Under the pieces are notes generated by a model. That model was not told the DNA's origin and ran no database searches. It saw only the letters and a program-made list of their open reading frames with translations. Below, piece after piece: positions 27,033 to 34,531 of a DNA stretch of 64,000 nucleotides. Positions within the stretch are counted from its first letter, which is position 1, and every line of letters starts with the position of its first letter. The position numbers and the translations under genes are program-made. The DNA lies in the NCBI RefSeq assembly GCF_001463885.1, contig NZ_BBWQ01000025.1:62001-126000 (forward strand), written 5' to 3'. This stretch comes from Aureimonas altamirensis (GTDB lineage Bacteria; Pseudomonadota; Alphaproteobacteria; Rhizobiales; Rhizobiaceae).

Positions 27033-27066
27033 AAAGGGCCCCGGTGTCTCCACCGGGGCCCTTTTT
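27033..27066 (+). terminator. Rho-independent terminator after leuB (bidirectional)
   Basis: A GC-rich perfect stem (GGGCCCCGGTG with CACCGGGGCCC, loop TCTC) is preceded by AAA and followed by TTTTT, so it can work in both directions. It sits between the converging leuB and MHS transporter genes. Confidence 0.93.
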
Positions 27067-27087
27067 CATGTGTCGCAGGCTCTGCCG

Positions 27088-28764
27088 TCAGTCCAGCTTA
27101 TGGATATCGACGTGGCGGGTATCGCGCAGGAAGATCATGCCGACGATCAGCGACATCGCGGCGATGACCACGGGATACCAGAGACCGGAGTAGATGTTGC
27201 CCGTTGCCGCCACGATGGCGAACGACGTCGTGGGCAGGAAGCCGCCGAACCAGCCATTGCCGATGTGATAGGGCAGCGACATGGACGTGTAGCGGATACG
27301 CGTCGGGAAGAGTTCCACCAGATAGGCCGCGATCGGTCCGTAGACCATCGTAACCAGGAAAACCAGGAAGAACAGGATGGCCGTGGTGCCGACATAATTG
27401 ATCTCGGCCGGGTTTGCGGCCGCCGGGTAGCCGGCCGCACGGATCGCATCCGTCGCTGCTACGCCGAAGGCATCGGTCTGCGTCTTCAGGTCGGCGGCCG
27501 ACAGGCCTTCACCCTCGAAGCTCTGGATGACCACGTCGCCGACGCGCACGTTGGCCACTGTGCCGGCAGGCGCTTCGATATTGTCGTAGTTCACGGCGTT
27601 CCTGGCCAGGAACGCCTTGGCAATATCGCAGGAACTGGTGAAGCGGCTCGTTCCGACCGGGTTGAACTGGAACGAGCAGGTGGCCGGGTCGGCGGTCACA
27701 TGGACCGGCGCGGAAGCCTGCGCCGCCGCGAGGGTGGGGTTGGCCATGCGCGTCAGCATCTGGAAGGCCGGGAACAGCGTCACCACCGACAGGGCAAGAC
27801 CCGCCATGATCACCGCCTTGCGCCCGATCCGATCCGACAGGATGCCGAAGATCAGGAAGAAGGGCGTCGCCAGCAGCAGGGCCACCGCCATCATGATGTT
27901 GGCGGTCGCGCCGTCCACCTTCAGCGTCTGAGTCAGGAAGAAGAGGGCGTAGAACTGCCCCGTATACCAGACCACCGCCTGGCCGGCCGTCAGGCCGAAC
28001 AGCGCCAGAAGCACGATCTTCAGGTTCGGCCACTGGCCGAAGGATTCACGCAAGGGGCTCTTGGACGCCTTGCCCTCCGCTTTCATCTTCTGGAACACCG
28101 GGCTTTCGTTCAGCTTGGTGCGGATCCAGACCGAGATTGCCAGAAGGAAGATGGAGATCAGGAACGGAATGCGCCATCCCCACTCGGCGAATGCCGCCTC
28201 GCCCATGATCGTCCGGGTGCCGAGAATGATGACCAGCGACAGGAACAGGCCCATCGTGGCCGTCGTCTGGATCCACGAGGTGAAGTAGCCGCGCTTGCCG
28301 TTGGGCGAATGCTCGGCGACGTACACCACGGCGCCGCCGTATTCGCCGCCGAGGGCAAGGCCCTGCAGGAGGCGGAGGATGATCAGGATGATCGGGGCAA
28401 GCACGCCGATCGACGCATAGTTGGGCAAAAGGCCGACCAGGAAGGTCGACAGGCCCATGATGATGATGGTGATGAGGAAGGTGTATTTACGCCCGACGAG
28501 GTCGCCCAGCCGCCCGAAGACGAGGGCGCCGAACGGGCGCACCGCGAAGCCGGCGGCAAAGGCCAGCAACGCGAAGATGAAGCCTGCCGTCGGATTGACA
28601 CCGGCAAAGAACTGCGCGGCGATGATGGCCGCCAGAGAGCCGTAGAGATAGAAGTCGTACCATTCGAATACGGTACCGAGCGATGAGGCGATGATCACCT
28701 TCCGCTCTTCCCGCGTCATGCTGGTCTTGCTTTCGGACGCGGTCGTATCATTGTAGCTTGCCAC
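27088..28764 (-). CDS. MFS transporter, metabolite:H+ symporter (MHS) family, with a periplasmic-type insert
   Basis: A 558-aa twelve-helix transporter. It has the MHS signature VIIASSLGTVFEWYDFYLYG near the start, GRLGDLVGRK between helices 2 and 3, and RLLQGLALGGEYGGAVVYVAEH in helix 4. Members import organic acids or osmolytes (ShiA, ProP, KgtP) with protons; the substrate cannot be told. About 115 residues (roughly 335-450) interrupt the second half, carry two cysteines (in ATCSF and SSCDI), and look like a soluble loop between membrane helices. Most MHS proteins are about 430-450 aa, so this insert explains the extra length. The start is a GTG at 28764 with GGAGGGG six bases upstream. 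Confidence 0.85.
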   Translation of the reverse strand: MASYNDTTASESKTSMTREERKVIIASSLGTVFEWYDFYLYGSLAAIIAAQFFAGVNPTAGFIFALLAFAAGFAVRPFGALVFGRLGDLVGRKYTFLITIIIMGLSTFLVGLLPNYASIGVLAPIILIILRLLQGLALGGEYGGAVVYVAEHSPNGKRGYFTSWIQTTATMGLFLSLVIILGTRTIMGEAAFAEWGWRIPFLISIFLLAISVWIRTKLNESPVFQKMKAEGKASKSPLRESFGQWPNLKIVLLALFGLTAGQAVVWYTGQFYALFFLTQTLKVDGATANIMMAVALLLATPFFLIFGILSDRIGRKAVIMAGLALSVVTLFPAFQMLTRMANPTLAAAQASAPVHVTADPATCSFQFNPVGTSRFTSSCDIAKAFLARNAVNYDNIEAPAGTVANVRVGDVVIQSFEGEGLSAADLKTQTDAFGVAATDAIRAAGYPAAANPAEINYVGTTAILFFLVFLVTMVYGPIAAYLVELFPTRIRYTSMSLPYHIGNGWFGGFLPTTSFAIVAATGNIYSGLWYPVVIAAMSLIVGMIFLRDTRHVDIHKLD

Positions 28765-29000
28765 GTAGTTCCCCTCCCGGCCGCTGTTTGTAGGCGGTCT
28801 CGTTGCTTACACACCGACGTGTCCTGATGTGTGTTGACAGGCACGCTAACCTATCCAGCGTAAATGAAAAGTGGCAAAATTCTGTCTGGGGAAATCCTGC
28901 GGAGCGCCGGCACACGCTGGTCTGTCGATGGTCACGGAACGAGGGCGCCCACATCGCCGTTGTCTTGTACATCGATAAGTTAGACAGGGAATCTCAGGAT

Positions 29001-29105
29001 ATGATCAGAGGTTTGATCAAGGCCGTGGTAATCGGCTGGGTAATGAAGAAACTGTTCGGCCACGAGGATCGTGACGAGCGCGGCAGGCGTCGCGGCGCGC
29101 GCTGA
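29001..29105 (+). CDS. Possible 34-residue membrane-associated small protein
   Basis: ATG at 29001 opens a 34-codon frame: a hydrophobic stretch (IRGLIKAVVIGWVMKKLFG) followed by a highly charged tail of D, E and R. Such amphipathic mini-proteins recur in rhizobial genomes, but this one is not recognised with certainty. AGGA lies only a few bases before the ATG, a rather short spacing. The 236 bases between this frame and the MHS transporter hold that gene's promoter; a TTGACA at 28834-28839 and an interrupted ACACAC/GTGTGT repeat around 28810-28834 are the only motifs seen. Confidence 0.4.
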   Translation: MIRGLIKAVVIGWVMKKLFGHEDRDERGRRRGAR

Positions 29106-29124
29106 GCGCCCCGCGGCCCTTCGA

Positions 29125-29153
29125 TTGACAAGCCGCGCCCGAGGGCGCATATG
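29125..29153 (+). promoter_or_regulatory. Candidate asd promoter
   Basis: A perfect TTGACA (29125-29130) is followed after 17 bases by CATATG (29148-29153), a poor but acceptable -10. Transcription from here would give an untranslated leader of about 120 bases that includes the hairpin at 29206-29227. Confidence 0.4.
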
Positions 29154-29205
29154 CGGGCCCATGTTCACACGCTCCACGATTAAAACCGCGATTAGCTGAT
29201 ACCTT

Positions 29206-29227
29206 CGTCCCGCACTCCCCCGGGACG
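29206..29227 (+). other. Leader hairpin upstream of asd
   Basis: CGTCCCG (29206-29212) and CGGGACG (29221-29227) form a perfect seven-pair stem around an eight-base loop, extendable by G-U and C-G pairs to about ten. It ends 51 bases before the asd start. There is no T-run, so it is not an ordinary terminator. It could be a leader structure or a DNA-binding palindrome. Confidence 0.4.
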
Positions 29228-29278
29228 GGGTTGGAGGCGTTTGACGAGGTCGCGGGGAGCAGAGGAACTGGGTCCAAG

Positions 29279-30310
29279 ATGGGTTACAAGGTAGCTGTCG
29301 TCGGCGCGACGGGTAATGTCGGCCGGGAAATACTCAACATTCTTCACGAGCGCGGCTTTCCGGCCGATGAGGTCGTGGTGCTGGCGTCGCGCCGCAGCCA
29401 GGGCAAGGAAGTCACATTCGGCGACAAGACCTTGAAGATCCGTGCGCTCGAAACCTACGATTTCGCCGATACGGATATTGCGCTGATGTCGGCCGGTGGT
29501 TCGGTCGCCAAGGAATGGGCCCCCCGGATCGCCGCGCAGGGCTGCGTGGTCATCGATAATTCCTCGGCCTTTCGTTACGAGCAGGACGTACCGCTGATCG
29601 TGCCGGAAGTGAACGCCGATGCGGTGTCCGGCTTCCGCAAGCGGAACATCATCGCCAATCCAAACTGCTCCACCGCACAGCTGGTCGTGGCGCTTAAGCC
29701 GCTGCATGACCGCGCCACCATTCGTCGCGTCGTCGTGTCGACCTACCAGTCGGTCTCGGGAGCCGGCAAGGAAGGCATGGACGAGCTGTTCGAGCAGAGC
29801 CGCGCCGTTTTCGTGGCGGACCCGGTCACCGCCCGCAAGTTCACCAAGCGCATCGCCTTCAACGTCATTCCGCATATCGATGTCTTCATGGAAGACGGGT
29901 CGACGAAGGAAGAATGGAAGGTGATGGCCGAAACCAAGAAAATGCTGGATCCGCGGATCAAGGTCACGTGCACGGCCGTCCGCGTTCCTGTCTTCATCGG
30001 CCACTCCGAAGCCGTGAACATCGAGTTCGAGAACCCGATCACCGCAGACGAGGCGCGCGACATCCTGCGCGAAGCGCCCGGTTGCCTGGTGATCGACAAG
30101 CATGAGGACGGCGGTTACGTGACGCCGCTCGAGACGGCCGGCGAGGATGCCACCTATATTTCACGTATTCGCGAGGATCAGACGCTCGAAAACGGCCTGA
30201 ACATCTGGGTCGTCGCCGACAACCTCCGCAAGGGCGCGGCGTTGAATGCCGTGCAGATCGCCGAGTTGCTGGTCAACCGCAAGCTGCTGGACCAGCGTCA
30301 GGCGGCCTGA
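29279..30310 (+). CDS. asd: Aspartate-semialdehyde dehydrogenase
   Basis: Reduces aspartyl phosphate to aspartate semialdehyde with NADPH, the branch point to lysine/diaminopimelate, threonine and methionine. The 343-aa protein has the N-terminal NADP fold VVGATGNVGREIL and the catalytic cysteine C130 in ANPNCSTAQLV. The ATG at 29279 directly precedes the nucleotide-binding strand; a start 48 bases upstream would add 16 untypical residues. It is a single gene with its own leader. Confidence 0.96.
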   Translation: MGYKVAVVGATGNVGREILNILHERGFPADEVVVLASRRSQGKEVTFGDKTLKIRALETYDFADTDIALMSAGGSVAKEWAPRIAAQGCVVIDNSSAFRYEQDVPLIVPEVNADAVSGFRKRNIIANPNCSTAQLVVALKPLHDRATIRRVVVSTYQSVSGAGKEGMDELFEQSRAVFVADPVTARKFTKRIAFNVIPHIDVFMEDGSTKEEWKVMAETKKMLDPRIKVTCTAVRVPVFIGHSEAVNIEFENPITADEARDILREAPGCLVIDKHEDGGYVTPLETAGEDATYISRIREDQTLENGLNIWVVADNLRKGAALNAVQIAELLVNRKLLDQRQAA

Positions 30311-30370
30311 TGGTTCAACCGGCGGCCGAGCCACGCGTTCGGCCGCCATGCGGCCACAGTCTGGTTGCAG

Positions 30371-30402
30371 CGCCGTTCATGCAATATTAACCATGGACGG
30401 CG
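30371..30402. repeat. Inverted repeat upstream of the OmpA-family lipoprotein gene
   Basis: Arms CGCCGTTCATG (30371-30381) and CATGGACGGCG (30392-30402) match at 10 of 11 positions around the AT-rich loop CAATATTAAC. It lies 37 bases before the lipoprotein start and 60 bases after asd. It lacks a T-tract, so an operator or leader hairpin is more likely than a terminator. Confidence 0.45.
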
Positions 30403-30439
30403 CACATCCTGCGCGAGCTTTCTGAGAGATGAGCCTGCG

Positions 30440-31105
30440 ATGAAAAAGACCCTGGCCGCTTGTGTTTCCCTTGCCGTTCTCGGCGGTTGCACGACGACGA
30501 ACCCCTATACAAACGAGTCCCAGATTTCGCGCACGGCTGCAGGCACCGGCATCGGCGCCGGCGTCGGCGCGCTGGGTGGCCTTCTCGTGGGTGAGATCGC
30601 CGGCGTGGATCGCGGACGGGCAGCGCTTCTGGGCGCCGGCGTCGGCGCCCTGACGGGCGGCGGGATCGGCGTCTACATGGACCGGCAGGAAGCCGATCTG
30701 CGTGCGCAGTTGCAGGGAACGGGCGTTTCCGTAACGCGGCAGGGCGACCGCATCATCCTGAACATGCCGTCCAACATCACCTTCGCGACGGATCAGGATC
30801 AGGTCCGCTCCGAATTCTACCCGACGCTGACATCGGTCGCGATCGTGCTCAACAAGTACAACCAGACCATCGTGGATGTGATGGGCCACACCGACAATGT
30901 CGGTGCCGAGGGATACAATTTCGCGCTGTCCCAGCGTCGCGCTGCCAGCGTGGGCCAGTTCCTGCAGACGCAGGGTGTCACGGGCAATCGCCTCAACATC
31001 CAGGGCTTCGGCATGTCACGGCCGATCGCATCCAATGCGACCGAGCAGGGCCGTGCGCAGAACCGCCGTGTCGAGATCGCCATTTCGCCGCTGCAGGGCG
31101 GTTAA
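30440..31105 (+). CDS. OmpA-family outer-membrane lipoprotein (YiaD/Pal-like)
   Basis: A 221-aa lipoprotein: signal peptide ending in the lipobox LGGC (cysteine 17), a glycine-zipper region (about 33-72, repeated GAGVGAL) that may insert in or pack on the membrane, then an OmpA-like peptidoglycan-binding domain (about 95-218) with GHTDNVGAEGYNFALSQRRA and RAQNRRVEI. It should tether the outer membrane to peptidoglycan. The ATG at 30440 starts the signal peptide. It is followed 23 bases later by a strong terminator. Confidence 0.9.
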   Translation: MKKTLAACVSLAVLGGCTTTNPYTNESQISRTAAGTGIGAGVGALGGLLVGEIAGVDRGRAALLGAGVGALTGGGIGVYMDRQEADLRAQLQGTGVSVTRQGDRIILNMPSNITFATDQDQVRSEFYPTLTSVAIVLNKYNQTIVDVMGHTDNVGAEGYNFALSQRRAASVGQFLQTQGVTGNRLNIQGFGMSRPIASNATEQGRAQNRRVEIAISPLQGG

Positions 31106-31128
31106 TCGAAGCCAAGGCTTTGCAATCT

Positions 31129-31156
31129 GGGGCCGGCATCTGCCGGCCCCTTTTTT
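31129..31156 (+). terminator. Rho-independent terminator after the OmpA-family gene
   Basis: GGGGCCGGCA and TGCCGGCCCC pair perfectly around a two-base gap and are followed by TTTTTT. The T-tract overlaps the stop codon of the converging efflux gene. Confidence 0.92.
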
Positions 31157-32396
31157 ATGCCTGCAATTGGCGAGAGCGCCGGTCGAGCCAGCCCGACAAC
31201 AGCGCGACACACACGCCCAGCACGGCCATGACCAGAGCCCCAAGCGGAAGATCGCGATAGCTCAGGCCGAGGGTGATCAATGCACCGCCGAACCAGGCCC
31301 CGATCGCATTTCCAAGGTTGAAGGCGCTCTGGTTGAAGGTGGAAGCCAGGTTTCGCGCCCCGACCGCGCGGGAGACGATCCGCATCTGTATCGGTGCGAC
31401 CAGCCCAAAGACGACGATACCCCACAGGAACATGACGCCGATCATGACCGGCGCGTTCGTCATGGCCGGATAGAGCGCGATCATGACGACGACCATCGCC
31501 ACGAACAGCCCGATGATCGCCGGCATCATCTTCCAGTCGGCCAGCCGTCCTCCCAGCACATTGCCGATCGTCAGGCCGACACCGAAGACCAGCAGGACGT
31601 AAGGAACGCTGGCGGGTGCAAGCCCGGTCACCTGCTCCAGCATCGGGGCGATGTAGGTGAAGACGGAAAAGAACGCGACCGAAGCCAGCACGCTGAGCAG
31701 CATGGCCAGAAGCACCTGCACCCGGGTCAGCGCACGGATCTCGTCCCGGAAGGCAATGCCGGCCAGAGGATAGCTGCGGGGCAGGAAGACGTAGAGGGCG
31801 ATGCCGGACAGGATGCTGAGCCCGGTAACGGCCCAGAACGTCGCGCGCCAGCCATAGGCCTGGCCGATGAACGTGCCGAGGGGTACGCCCATCACATTGG
31901 CCAGCGTCATCCCGACGAACATCAGCGAGATGGCCTGGGCCTGCCGGCCGGGCGGCGAGATATCGGCTGCCAGCACGGCGCCGATACCGAAGAAGGTGGC
32001 GTGGGCCAGCGCGGTGAAGACGCGGGCCGCCATCAGCAGGCCGTAGCCGGGCGCCAGGGCGCAGGCAAGGTTGCCTAAGATGAAGATGACGACCATCCAG
32101 AGCAGAAGCCGCCGGCGCTCCATGCGCGACGTCAGCCCGGCCAGCAGCGGGCCGCCGAAGACGACGCCCAGGGCATAGCCGGTCACCAGCAGACCTGCCT
32201 GCGGGATGGTGACCCCGAGATCGTCGGCGACACCCGGGAGAAGGCCCATGATTCCGAATTCGCCGACGCCGATGGCAAAGGATGCGATCGACAGGGCTGC
32301 CAGGGCAGGCGCTTCGCTGCCAAAACCCTTGGCAGCAGAGACATCGGCGTTGCCGGCCGGCGGCACGGTGTCCGCGACATCGGTTGTCGGAAGCAT
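31155..32396 (-). CDS. MFS efflux transporter (DHA1, AraJ-like)
   Basis: A 413-aa twelve-helix transporter. It has the first-helix pattern SFAIGVGEFGIMGLLPGVADDL typical of the AraJ/sugar-efflux and drug:H+ antiporter DHA1 group, and a cytosolic loop with RMERRRLL between helices 2 and 3. Substrate is unknown; arabinose, other sugars or drugs are handled by relatives. The start ATG at 32396 comes 40 residues before the first helix and is the only good choice; reading further upstream crosses a hairpin and the tRNA. It converges on the OmpA-family gene and is divergent from tRNA-Gln. Confidence 0.84.
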   Translation of the reverse strand: MLPTTDVADTVPPAGNADVSAAKGFGSEAPALAALSIASFAIGVGEFGIMGLLPGVADDLGVTIPQAGLLVTGYALGVVFGGPLLAGLTSRMERRRLLLWMVVIFILGNLACALAPGYGLLMAARVFTALAHATFFGIGAVLAADISPPGRQAQAISLMFVGMTLANVMGVPLGTFIGQAYGWRATFWAVTGLSILSGIALYVFLPRSYPLAGIAFRDEIRALTRVQVLLAMLLSVLASVAFFSVFTYIAPMLEQVTGLAPASVPYVLLVFGVGLTIGNVLGGRLADWKMMPAIIGLFVAMVVVMIALYPAMTNAPVMIGVMFLWGIVVFGLVAPIQMRIVSRAVGARNLASTFNQSAFNLGNAIGAWFGGALITLGLSYRDLPLGALVMAVLGVCVALLSGWLDRRSRQLQA

Positions 32397-32504
32397 GATG
32401 GAAGCCTGTCGAAGGTGGATGGCGCGCGCTATGGTCGCCTCTGATCGACCATACTGCAGCGCATCATTGGCAACAAGATGACGAGGGGAGATTGTTAAGC
32501 GACC

Positions 32505-32536
32505 ATGACGATCCATCTTTTTGTAATGGTCGTCAT
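32505..32536. repeat. Inverted repeat between the efflux gene and tRNA-Gln
   Basis: ATGACGATCCAT (32505-32516) and ATGGTCGTCAT (32526-32536) pair over 11 bases with one bulged T, around the loop CTTTTTGTA. It lies 109 bases upstream of the efflux gene start and just before the tRNA promoter. It could be an operator for either. Confidence 0.4.
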
Positions 32537-32543
32537 TTTCCCT

Positions 32544-32572
32544 TTGCATCGACGCGGTGCCATTGTTATAGA
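32544..32572 (+). promoter_or_regulatory. Predicted tRNA-Gln promoter
   Basis: TTGCAT (32544-32549), a 17-base spacer and TATAGA (32567-32572) make a good sigma-70-type promoter, 30 bases upstream of the tRNA 5' end. Confidence 0.65.
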
Positions 32573-32602
32573 GGCGCCCGTCGGCTTGGTTCGGCACCCC
32601 GC

Positions 32603-32676
32603 TGGGGGATAGTTTAAGGGTAGAACAACGGACTCTGACTCCGTTAGTCTTGGTTCGAATCCAGGTCCCCCAGCCA
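32603..32676 (+). tRNA. tRNA-Gln (anticodon CTG)
   Basis: A 74-base cloverleaf. The acceptor arm TGGGGGA pairs with TCCCCCA, the anticodon loop CTCTGAC in the ACGGA/TCCGT stem gives anticodon CTG (reads CAG), the TTCGAAT T-loop is present, the discriminator base is G and CCA is encoded. It stands alone between the efflux gene and the polysaccharide exporter locus. A short CGCA/TGCG hairpin followed by TTTTT about 20 bases downstream may be its terminator, but the stem is only four pairs. Confidence 0.96.
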
Positions 32677-32824
32677 AATTTCAAAACACCGCAATGTGCG
32701 CTTTTTGCTTTGATCGGGACGGTGTACCGCCTCGTTTCATGTCGCAGCCTACTGCCGATGCGCCCCTCGCATCTGCAGTCACCGCTTTGCCGCTGCCGCG
32801 ACCAATCCCGACAGCAGCCTGTTG

Positions 32825-33577
32825 TTATCCCCGCGACTGCTGATATTCCTGGAGAACCGCCTCTAGAGGGCCATGGGAGCGCATTTTACCGTGCTCCATC
32901 CACAGGCCGGTTGTGCACCATTTGCGCAGCAGTTCTTCCGAGTGGGAGGCCATGATCAGCATCCCGGCCTGGCCGATGAACTCGTTCAGCCGGCGCTCCG
33001 CCTGCTCCAGGAATGCGGCATCGCCGGCACCGATCCCCTCGTCGATCAAAAGCACCTCCGGCGTAATGGAGGTGGAGATCGCAAAGGCAAGGCGCGTTGA
33101 CATGCCCGCGCTGTAGGTTCGCATCGGCATGTTGAGGAATTCGCCGAGCCCGGTGGCCTCGCCGATTTCCGTCTGGCGCGCCTCGATCTCCTTGCGGGAA
33201 TAGCCAAGCAGCATGCCGCGCAGGATGATGTTGTCCCAGCCCGAAGCATCCGGGTCCATGCCGAAACCGATATCGAACATGGCGGCTGTGCCGCCTTCGA
33301 CGCGGAGCGAACCGCCGGTCGGTTCGTAGATGCCCGCCAGGACGCGCAGTAGGGTCGACTTGCCGGCACCATTATGGCCGACGAGGCCTAGCCGCGTGCC
33401 GTGAGGAAGATCGAGCGTCAGATCGTCGATGGCGCGGACGGTCAGCTTGCCACGCCCCTCGCGCGGCCGGATCTGTCCGCCTGTCGCGGCAGCGAGAACC
33501 TTGTTCTTCAGGGACCGGCTCGTTGCGTCGAATATGACGATGTCGACCTGTACGTTCTGCAGTGTGATCGATGCCAT
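32825..33577 (-). CDS. Polysaccharide ABC exporter ATP-binding protein (Wzt/KpsT-like)
   Basis: A 250-aa ATPase that should power glycan export with the permease encoded just upstream. It has Walker A GHNGAGKST, the signature YSAGMSTRLAF and Walker B VLLIDEG, and the extended N-terminus (SLKNKVLAAATGG) seen in O-antigen and teichoic-acid exporter ATPases. It lacks the C-terminal carbohydrate-binding domain of E. coli O9a Wzt, so export probably does not depend on recognising a modified chain end. It is the last gene of the minus-strand locus, five bases after the permease stop. Confidence 0.88.
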   Translation of the reverse strand: MASITLQNVQVDIVIFDATSRSLKNKVLAAATGGQIRPREGRGKLTVRAIDDLTLDLPHGTRLGLVGHNGAGKSTLLRVLAGIYEPTGGSLRVEGGTAAMFDIGFGMDPDASGWDNIILRGMLLGYSRKEIEARQTEIGEATGLGEFLNMPMRTYSAGMSTRLAFAISTSITPEVLLIDEGIGAGDAAFLEQAERRLNEFIGQAGMLIMASHSEELLRKWCTTGLWMEHGKMRSHGPLEAVLQEYQQSRG

Positions 33578-33581
33578 CGTA

Positions 33582-34424
33582 TCAAGCCCAATACGCTATG
33601 CGAGCACGAAACCGTGCGAGAAAGAGAGTGGCGACCACGCCCATCACCGCTGTCAGGATTCCAACGACGACCCAGTTTTCCACGGTTCCAGTGCCACCGA
33701 GAAGCGGGTCCCGCGCAATCTCTATGAAGTGATAGAAGGGGTTGAAATGCACGAAGACCGCGCGCTCGGGAAGCTGTGTGGCGCTCCATATGATCGGTGT
33801 CATGAAGAAGGCCACCTGGGTGATGCTCTGAACGATCATCGGCATATCGCGGAAGCGGGCCGAGAACGGGCCGAGGATCATCGCGCAGAAGATCACGTTC
33901 AACAGGATGAGTAACATGGCCGGCAGGAACAGAAGCCCGCTCCAGCCCGGATTCAGCTGAAAGATTACGGCGACGACGACGAAAATCAGAAGATTATGCG
34001 CGAAGGTGATCAGCTGTGCCCAGGCGAACTGCAGCACATAGACCATCAATGGCAAATGGATCTGACGGACGGACGAGGCGGCTGAGGTGAAAACGGTGCA
34101 GGCATTGTTGATTGCGCTGCCGATAAACCCCCACAAGATCAGGCCGGTCGCCAGGAACGGCAGGTAGGTGGAGATATCCATGCCGAATATCTGCGAATAC
34201 AGGACGCCTAGGCCGCCGACCATCACGCCCATGGAGAGCGTCAGCCAGAGCGGACCAAGAACGGAACGCTGGTAAAGACGACGCACGTCGCGCCAGCCAA
34301 GAAACAACCAGAGTTCGCGCATTCCGATCGCGTGCTTGACGTCCCGGCCCAGGGCCGCGAGCCGTTGCGCGAAAGACTGTCCCGCATGAGATACGAGAAC
34401 GCGTTGACCGCCTGCGCCTGTCAT
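33582..34424 (-). CDS. Polysaccharide ABC exporter permease (Wzm-like, ABC-2 type)
   Basis: A 280-aa permease with six membrane helices of the ABC-2 type, starting with the amphipathic region ELWLFLGWRDVRRLYQRSVLGPLW conserved in O-antigen and capsule exporters. It forms the glycan channel across the inner membrane. The ATG at 34424 has AAGG nine bases upstream; an ATG at 34454 in frame would add ten residues and has a weaker site. About 107 bases separate it from the RgpF-domain gene. Confidence 0.88.
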   Translation of the reverse strand: MTGAGGQRVLVSHAGQSFAQRLAALGRDVKHAIGMRELWLFLGWRDVRRLYQRSVLGPLWLTLSMGVMVGGLGVLYSQIFGMDISTYLPFLATGLILWGFIGSAINNACTVFTSAASSVRQIHLPLMVYVLQFAWAQLITFAHNLLIFVVVAVIFQLNPGWSGLLFLPAMLLILLNVIFCAMILGPFSARFRDMPMIVQSITQVAFFMTPIIWSATQLPERAVFVHFNPFYHFIEIARDPLLGGTGTVENWVVVGILTAVMGVVATLFLARFRARIAYWA

Positions 34425-34531
34425 ATGCTTCTGCCTTGGATGGTCACTTGTCATACGTTGGATAGACAAGTTTTTCGGTGAGGCGCCTATAGCCAATTCG
34501 TGATCGGCTGTCCAACAAGGCCGGCATATTG

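Noticed and set aside
27070-28686. Long open frame on the plus strand opposite the MHS transporter
   Set aside because: It is rich in R, H, Q and E, has no membrane or domain pattern, and exactly mirrors a gene with clear MHS motifs. High GC makes such antisense frames common.
32680-32725. Possible terminator after tRNA-Gln
   Set aside because: The stem is only four base pairs, although a T-run follows, so it is not listed as a feature.
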